Positions 5,941-9,139 of a DNA stretch of 9,139 nt are shown in pieces. A model generated the notes under the pieces. It did not search any database. It saw only the letters and a program-made list of their open reading frames with translations, and had not been told where the DNA came from. The translations under genes were made by a program, and so were the position numbers. Numbering within the stretch: the first letter of the stretch is position 1; the number at the start of each line of letters is the position of its first letter. The stretch is from DSBX01 sp046484845 (GTDB lineage: Bacteria; Hydrothermota; Tepidihabitantia; Tepidihabitantales; Tepidihabitantaceae), in NCBI GenBank assembly GCA_046484845.1, contig JAWOIB010000140.1, positions 1 through 9,139 on the forward strand. Direction: 5' to 3'.

Positions 5941-7329
5941 ATGGCGCACGACGCGGTTATCATCGGCGGCGGGCCGGCCGGGTACGTCTGTGCGGTCCGG
6001 CTCGCCCAGCTCGGCAGGAAGGTCGTGCTGGTCGAGCGCGACCGGCCGGGTGGGGTCTGCCTGAACTGGGGCTGTATTCCGGTCAAAGCCCTGCTCCACG
6101 CGGCCCAGACGGTGCGCGACGCGGCCGAGGGCCGGCGGATGGGCCTGCTCTTCCCGCCGCCGGAGGTGGACCTCGTCGCGCTCTACGGCTGGAAACAGCG
6201 CATCGTCGACCGGCTGGGGCGGGGCATCGAGTTCCTGTTCAAGGCCAACGGGGTCGAGCTGGTCCGGGGCGAGGCCCGGCTGACCGGGCCGGGGTCGGTC
6301 GCGGTCCAGACGCCCGAGGGAGAGCTTGAGCTCACCGCGCCGGCGGTGGTGGTCGCCACCGGCTCGCAGCCGGCGGCGCTCGCCGGGATGGAGCCGGACG
6401 GCAGGTCGGTCATCGATTCCGACGGCGCGCTCAGACTGGTCGAGCTTCCCCGGCGGCTGGCGATCATCGGCGCCGGGGTCGTCGGGCTCGAGTTCGCGAC
6501 GCTGTTCAGCCGGCTCGGCTGTGCGGTGACGGTGCTGGAGCTGGAATCGCAGGTACTGCCCGGCACCGACCCGGAGCTGGCCGGCATCATCGAGAAGCTG
6601 ATGCGGCGCGAAGGCGTGACCTTCGAGCTCGGGGTCCGGGTCAGCGGCATCGAGCGCGGACCGGCGGCGAAAGTGAACTACGCCCGGGACGAGCAGGCGG
6701 AAACGGTCGAGGCGGACCGGGTGCTGGTCGCGGTCGGCCGGGTCCCGCGCACCCGGGAACTCGGGCTGGAAGCGGCCGGGGTGACGGTGGACCGGCGCGG
6801 GTTCATCGTCGTGGACAAAGACTGCCGGACGGTCGTACCGGGCGTGCACGCCATCGGCGACTGCAAGCCCGGGCCGATGCTGGCGCACCGGGCGAGCGCG
6901 GAGGGCGGCGTGCTGGCCGAACTGCTGGGCGGCGGGGAGCCGCGGCGGTTCCACGCCATCCCGGACTGCGTGTACACCGACCCGGAGGTCGCGTCGGTCG
7001 GGCTGTCCGAGCCGGCGGCGCTGGCCGCGGGCCGCAAGGTCAAGGTCAGCCGGGTGCCGCTCACCGCGGTCGGCCGGGCGCTGACGCTCAACCGGGCCGA
7101 GGGGCTGTGCAAGCTCATCGTGGACGAAAAGACCGACAAGGTGCTCGGCGCGGGCATCGTCGCGCCGCAGGCCGACTGCCTGATTGCCCAGGCGGCGGTG
7201 GCGGTCGAGCTCGGGCTCAAGGCCGCGGATATCGCCCGGGTCGTCCACCCGCACCCGACGATGTCGGAACTGCTGATGGAAGCGGCCGAGGCGATTCACG
7301 GCCGTGCCATCCACATCGTCAACCGGTAG
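5941..7329 (+). CDS. lpdA: Dihydrolipoamide dehydrogenase (E3)
   Basis: This flavoprotein reoxidises dihydrolipoyl groups on 2-oxoacid dehydrogenase complexes and on the glycine-cleavage H protein, producing NADH. The 462-residue chain has the full E3 layout. The FAD-binding IIGGGPAG is at 7-14 and the redox disulfide is Cys40/Cys45 in GGVCLNWGCIPVKALL. The NAD-binding IIGAGVVGLEF is at 175-185, the second FAD motif AIGD at 304-307, and the C-terminal interface motif HPHPTMSE at 436-443 carries the catalytic pair His438 and Glu443. Valine at position 48 (CIPVK) replaces the usual Ser or Thr. The Trp before the second Cys pair is seen in other E3 lineages. A strong GGAGG (5929-5933) lies seven bases before the ATG. 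It follows the acyl-CoA dehydrogenase by 30 bases and overlaps lipB by 26, which ties it to lipoate metabolism. Related disulfide reductases (mercuric reductase, glutathione reductase) are less likely given the E3-type C-terminus. Confidence 0.95.
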   Translation: MAHDAVIIGGGPAGYVCAVRLAQLGRKVVLVERDRPGGVCLNWGCIPVKALLHAAQTVRDAAEGRRMGLLFPPPEVDLVALYGWKQRIVDRLGRGIEFLFKANGVELVRGEARLTGPGSVAVQTPEGELELTAPAVVVATGSQPAALAGMEPDGRSVIDSDGALRLVELPRRLAIIGAGVVGLEFATLFSRLGCAVTVLELESQVLPGTDPELAGIIEKLMRREGVTFELGVRVSGIERGPAAKVNYARDEQAETVEADRVLVAVGRVPRTRELGLEAAGVTVDRRGFIVVDKDCRTVVPGVHAIGDCKPGPMLAHRASAEGGVLAELLGGGEPRRFHAIPDCVYTDPEVASVGLSEPAALAAGRKVKVSRVPLTAVGRALTLNRAEGLCKLIVDEKTDKVLGAGIVAPQADCLIAQAAVAVELGLKAADIARVVHPHPTMSELLMEAAEAIHGRAIHIVNR

Positions 7330-8035
7330 CCCGGGGCTGCTGCTCGAACCGGGCCGGGTCGACTACTCCCGGGCGCTGGCGCTCCAGCGCCGGCTGGTCG
7401 AACAGCGCCGGCGCGACGAAATCCCGGACACGCTGGTCCTGCTCGAACACCCGCCGGTCATCACCATCGGCCGCAACGCCGACCGGCGCAACCTGCTGGT
7501 CACCGAACAGGAACTGGCCCGGCGCGGGGTGGAACTCCACCAGGTCGAGCGTGGGGGGGACGTGACCTTTCACGGACCGGGCCAACTGGTCGGGTACCCG
7601 GTGTTCCGGCTCCGGGGCGGGGCCATCGGGGTGCGCCGGTTCGTCGAACTGGTCGAACAGGCGCTCATCCGGGCGCTGGCCGGGCTGGGCGTGACCGCCG
7701 GCCTGAACCCGGGCGGCATCGGGGTCTGGGTCGGGCCGCGCAAGCTCGCCTCGCTCGGGGTGGCGGTCCGGCGGGGCGTGACCTTCCACGGCTTCGCGCT
7801 CAACGTCACCACCGACCTCGACTGGTTCCGGCTGATGAACCCCTGCGGCATGGGCCGGGTTGAGATGACCTCGGTTGAGCGCGAAGGCGGCAGGACCGAA
7901 CCCGGGGCGGTGCGGGACGCGGTCGTCCGGGCGTTTGAGGCGGAGTTCGGGCGGGAATTCAGGCCCGCTTCAGATGCGACGTGGGCCGGTTCTCCAAGCG
8001 GAATCTTGCGGCACTGCCTCGGCGATACGGAGTAG
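7304..8035 (+). CDS. lipB: Octanoyltransferase (lipoate biosynthesis protein B)
   Basis: LipB moves the octanoyl group from acyl carrier protein to the target lysine of lipoyl domains. LipA then inserts the sulphurs. The signature RGGDVTFHGPGQLVGYPV (83-100) is present. The two catalytic residues of the thiol/lysine mechanism are also visible: Lys147 in RKLASLGVAVRRGVTFHGFALNV and Cys181 in MNPCGMGRVEMTSV. The 243-residue length is slightly long because of a C-terminal tail after about residue 225 with no recognised motif. The only good start is a GTG at 7304 inside the end of lpdA. GAGG (7288-7291) is 12 bases upstream, a long spacing, so re-initiation from lpdA translation is likely. No lipA is in the window. 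It is the last gene of the plus-strand operon, and its substrate proteins would include the E2 and GcvH partners of the LpdA encoded just before it. Confidence 0.95.
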   Translation: MPSTSSTGSPGLLLEPGRVDYSRALALQRRLVEQRRRDEIPDTLVLLEHPPVITIGRNADRRNLLVTEQELARRGVELHQVERGGDVTFHGPGQLVGYPVFRLRGGAIGVRRFVELVEQALIRALAGLGVTAGLNPGGIGVWVGPRKLASLGVAVRRGVTFHGFALNVTTDLDWFRLMNPCGMGRVEMTSVEREGGRTEPGAVRDAVVRAFEAEFGREFRPASDATWAGSPSGILRHCLGDTE

Positions 8036-8072
8036 TTCCGACTCCGGGTTCCCGGTCGCCCCGGTCAGTCCG

Positions 8073-8308
8073 TCTGTGTCTCTGTGGTTAACTGGTTCTT
8101 GGTTCGGCGTTCCTGGCGGTTGGCTCTCTGTCTCTGCCTGCTCTGTGTTTCTGTGGTTTGCTGGTCCTTGGTTCGGCGTTCCTGGCGGTTAGCTCTCTGT
8201 CTCTGCCTGCTCTGTGTCTCTGTGGTTAATTCTGTCCGTGTTCGTCTGGCGTACATCGGCGGCTACTTCGCCCGGCATTCTCTCTGCCCGCTCTGTGTCT
8301 CTGTGGTT
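8073..8308 (+). repeat. Pyrimidine-rich tandem repeat with a 69-base unit in the convergent intergenic region
   Basis: Two full units, 8092-8160 and 8161-8229, differ at five of 69 positions. A partial copy precedes them (8073-8091, the last 19 bases of the unit), and another follows after 51 unrelated bases (8281-8308, one mismatch in 28 against 8200-8227). The core TCTGTGTCTCTGTGGTT occurs at 8073, 8211 and 8292, with a one-base variant at 8142. The unit has only three or so adenines and is dominated by CTCTG words, plus a GTTCGGCGTTCCTGGCGG half. Because 69 is a multiple of three, all frames show repeated peptides (such as LCLLCVSVV, or NRQERRTK on the other strand), and open frames there should not be called genes. 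The array fills most of 8036-8336, between two gene 3' ends. I see no tRNA, clear hairpin-plus-T terminator or promoter in the rest of that stretch. Confidence 0.9.
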
Positions 8309-8336
8309 TTTTCTCCTCCGGCCCAATGACGGCGGG

Positions 8337-9044
8337 CTAGAGGAACTTACCGCGCAGTCTGACCTCGGCGGCGAAGGGCGCGGCCAGGCCGGCCAGTCGC
8401 TCGGCGTCGGCGCTGGTGGTGGCGGGCAGTTCCCGGAACCGGGCGGCGGCGGCGTTGTCGGGCAGATAACCCTGCAGGGCCCAACAGCGCGCGCCGCGGA
8501 TTTCCGCGCCGATGGCCGCGATGTTCTCCGGCCCGACCAGCCCGGGCACCAGCGTGGTCCGGAACTCATAATCGACCCCGGACTCCCTGAGCAGTCGGAT
8601 TGACCGCCGGATGACCTCCGGGTCGGCCCCGACCCCGGTCGCCTTCTTCAGGTCGGGTTCGGTCAGCGGCGCCTTGACGTCCATCGCGACGAAATCGCAG
8701 AGCCGCGCCTCGATGAGCCGCTTGAGCGGGTAGGGATAACAGCCGTTGGTGTCCACCTTCACCTTCAGCCCGAGGCGCCTGATGCGGCGGCAGAGGCCGA
8801 ACACCTCCGGGTGCATCATCGGCTCGCCGCCGAGCAGGACCGCGCCGTCCAGGAACCCGGGACGGCGGGTGAGGACCGGCTCGACCTCCTGCCAGGGGAT
8901 TTCCTCAAGGCCCGGGTCGTCGCGGGCCAGGTCGCCGTTATAGCAGAACGGACAGCGCAGATTACAGCCGCCGACGAACAGCACCGAGACGACGTGGCCG
9001 TCCCAGTCCACGAGCGAGGTCGGGGTCAGGCCGACGATGCGCAC
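8337..9044 (-). CDS. Radical SAM enzyme, NrdG2-like glycyl-radical activating protein
   Basis: The 235-residue protein begins with a block matching the anaerobic ribonucleotide-reductase activase-like family: SLVDWDGHVVSVLFVGGCNLRCPFCYNGDL. Cys27, Cys31 and Cys34 form the CxxxCxxC site for the 4Fe-4S cluster, and GGEP (72-75) is the SAM-binding motif. VDTNGCYPYPL (97-107) and FVAMDVKAPL (118-127) are further family blocks. Such enzymes cleave SAM to a 5'-deoxyadenosyl radical and usually install a glycyl radical on a partner, classically the class III ribonucleotide reductase NrdD. No partner is in the window, so NrdD activation is only one option; other small radical SAM activases share this layout. 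The start is GTG at 9044, since a TAG lies four codons upstream in frame. AGGA (9055-9052) is seven bases before it but is also part of the predicted -10 box. Transcription is convergent with lipB. Confidence 0.88.
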   Translation of the reverse strand: MRIVGLTPTSLVDWDGHVVSVLFVGGCNLRCPFCYNGDLARDDPGLEEIPWQEVEPVLTRRPGFLDGAVLLGGEPMMHPEVFGLCRRIRRLGLKVKVDTNGCYPYPLKRLIEARLCDFVAMDVKAPLTEPDLKKATGVGADPEVIRRSIRLLRESGVDYEFRTTLVPGLVGPENIAAIGAEIRGARCWALQGYLPDNAAAARFRELPATTSADAERLAGLAAPFAAEVRLRGKFL

Positions 9045-9085
9045 GCCATCATCCTAGGCCGGCGCGACGGGCAGTCAAACCGCGG
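9045..9085 (-). promoter_or_regulatory. Predicted promoter of the radical SAM gene, apparently leaderless
   Basis: On the minus strand TTGACT (9078-9073) is followed by 16 bases and TAGGAT (9056-9051), with six bases left before the GTG at 9044. This has the same -35 box and spacing as the predicted purM promoter. CCGCGGTT (9085-9078) overlaps the -35 box, one base different from the octamer at the other promoters. If AGGA serves as a ribosome site instead, the transcript must begin further upstream and this promoter call fails. Confidence 0.45.
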
Positions 9086-9089
9086 GGGT

Positions 9090-9117
9090 CCCGGCTTCGC
9101 AGCGCGACGAAGCCCGG
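9090..9117. repeat. Inverted repeat upstream of the radical SAM gene
   Basis: GGCTTCG (9093-9099) and CGAAGCC (9108-9114) form a perfect 7-bp stem around an 8-base loop. Two more G-C pairs extend it beyond one mismatch (9090-9091 with 9116-9117). No T-run follows on either strand, so it is not a standard intrinsic terminator. It lies 14 bases upstream of the predicted -35 box of the radical SAM gene and could be an operator or the end of a transcript from outside the window. Confidence 0.45.
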
Positions 9118-9139
9118 CCGTTGTCCCGGGTTCCTCCCC

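Noticed and set aside
4984..7314. A 776-codon open frame on the minus strand opposite the acyl-CoA dehydrogenase and lpdA
   Set aside because: Low-complexity Arg/Asp/Pro-rich translation, no motif, and it covers two well-supported genes.
8073..8308. CRISPR array
   Set aside because: Units are head-to-tail and wholly alike, with no alternation of short identical repeats and unique spacers, and no cas genes nearby.
8065..8329. Small overlapping open frames on both strands in the repeat array
   Set aside because: Their peptides simply repeat with the 69-base unit, which stays open because 69 is divisible by three; no start context or family resemblance.

Overview
This is a gene-dense, very GC-rich bacterial window with no rRNA, tRNA, CRISPR array or insertion sequence that I can see. 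A separate glycyl-tRNA synthetase beta subunit (alpha2-beta2 enzyme) argues against most Actinobacteria and the Deinococcus-Thermus group, which normally use the single-chain enzyme. I cannot place the organism more precisely. The content is mostly housekeeping, with one little-characterised repeat protein and one repeat-bearing intergenic region.

Left arm, minus strand (1-2775): glyS, a DUF192 envelope protein and the first 21 codons of purM. glyS and the DUF192 gene share an ATGA overlap. purM follows 51 bases later and appears to have its own promoter. Divergent control region (2740-2842): back-to-back promoters for the two arms, framed by an 8-bp perfect inverted repeat.

Right arm, plus strand (2843-8035): a likely five-gene operon. 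It runs from a protein of three exact 62-residue repeats (resembling the homing-endonuclease-associated repeat), through purD (ATGA overlap), an acyl-CoA dehydrogenase and dihydrolipoamide dehydrogenase lpdA, to octanoyltransferase lipB (26-base overlap with lpdA). lpdA and lipB serve the lipoyl-dependent complexes (2-oxoacid dehydrogenases and glycine cleavage). glyS and purD both consume glycine and purD and purM both make purines, so the window has a loose glycine, one-carbon and purine theme.

Tail: a 301-base convergent intergenic region (8036-8336) holds a pyrimidine-rich array with a 69-base unit. Beyond it, on the minus strand, lies a NrdG2-like radical SAM activating enzyme with its own promoter and an upstream hairpin.

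The observations most worth a second look are: (1) the repeat protein coupled to purD; (2) three minus-strand genes (purM, glyS, radical SAM) whose predicted -10 box ends only 5-7 bases before the start codon, suggesting leaderless mRNAs; (3) the AATCGCGG inverted repeat between the divergent promoters, with related copies at the other promoters; (4) the 69-base repeat array.
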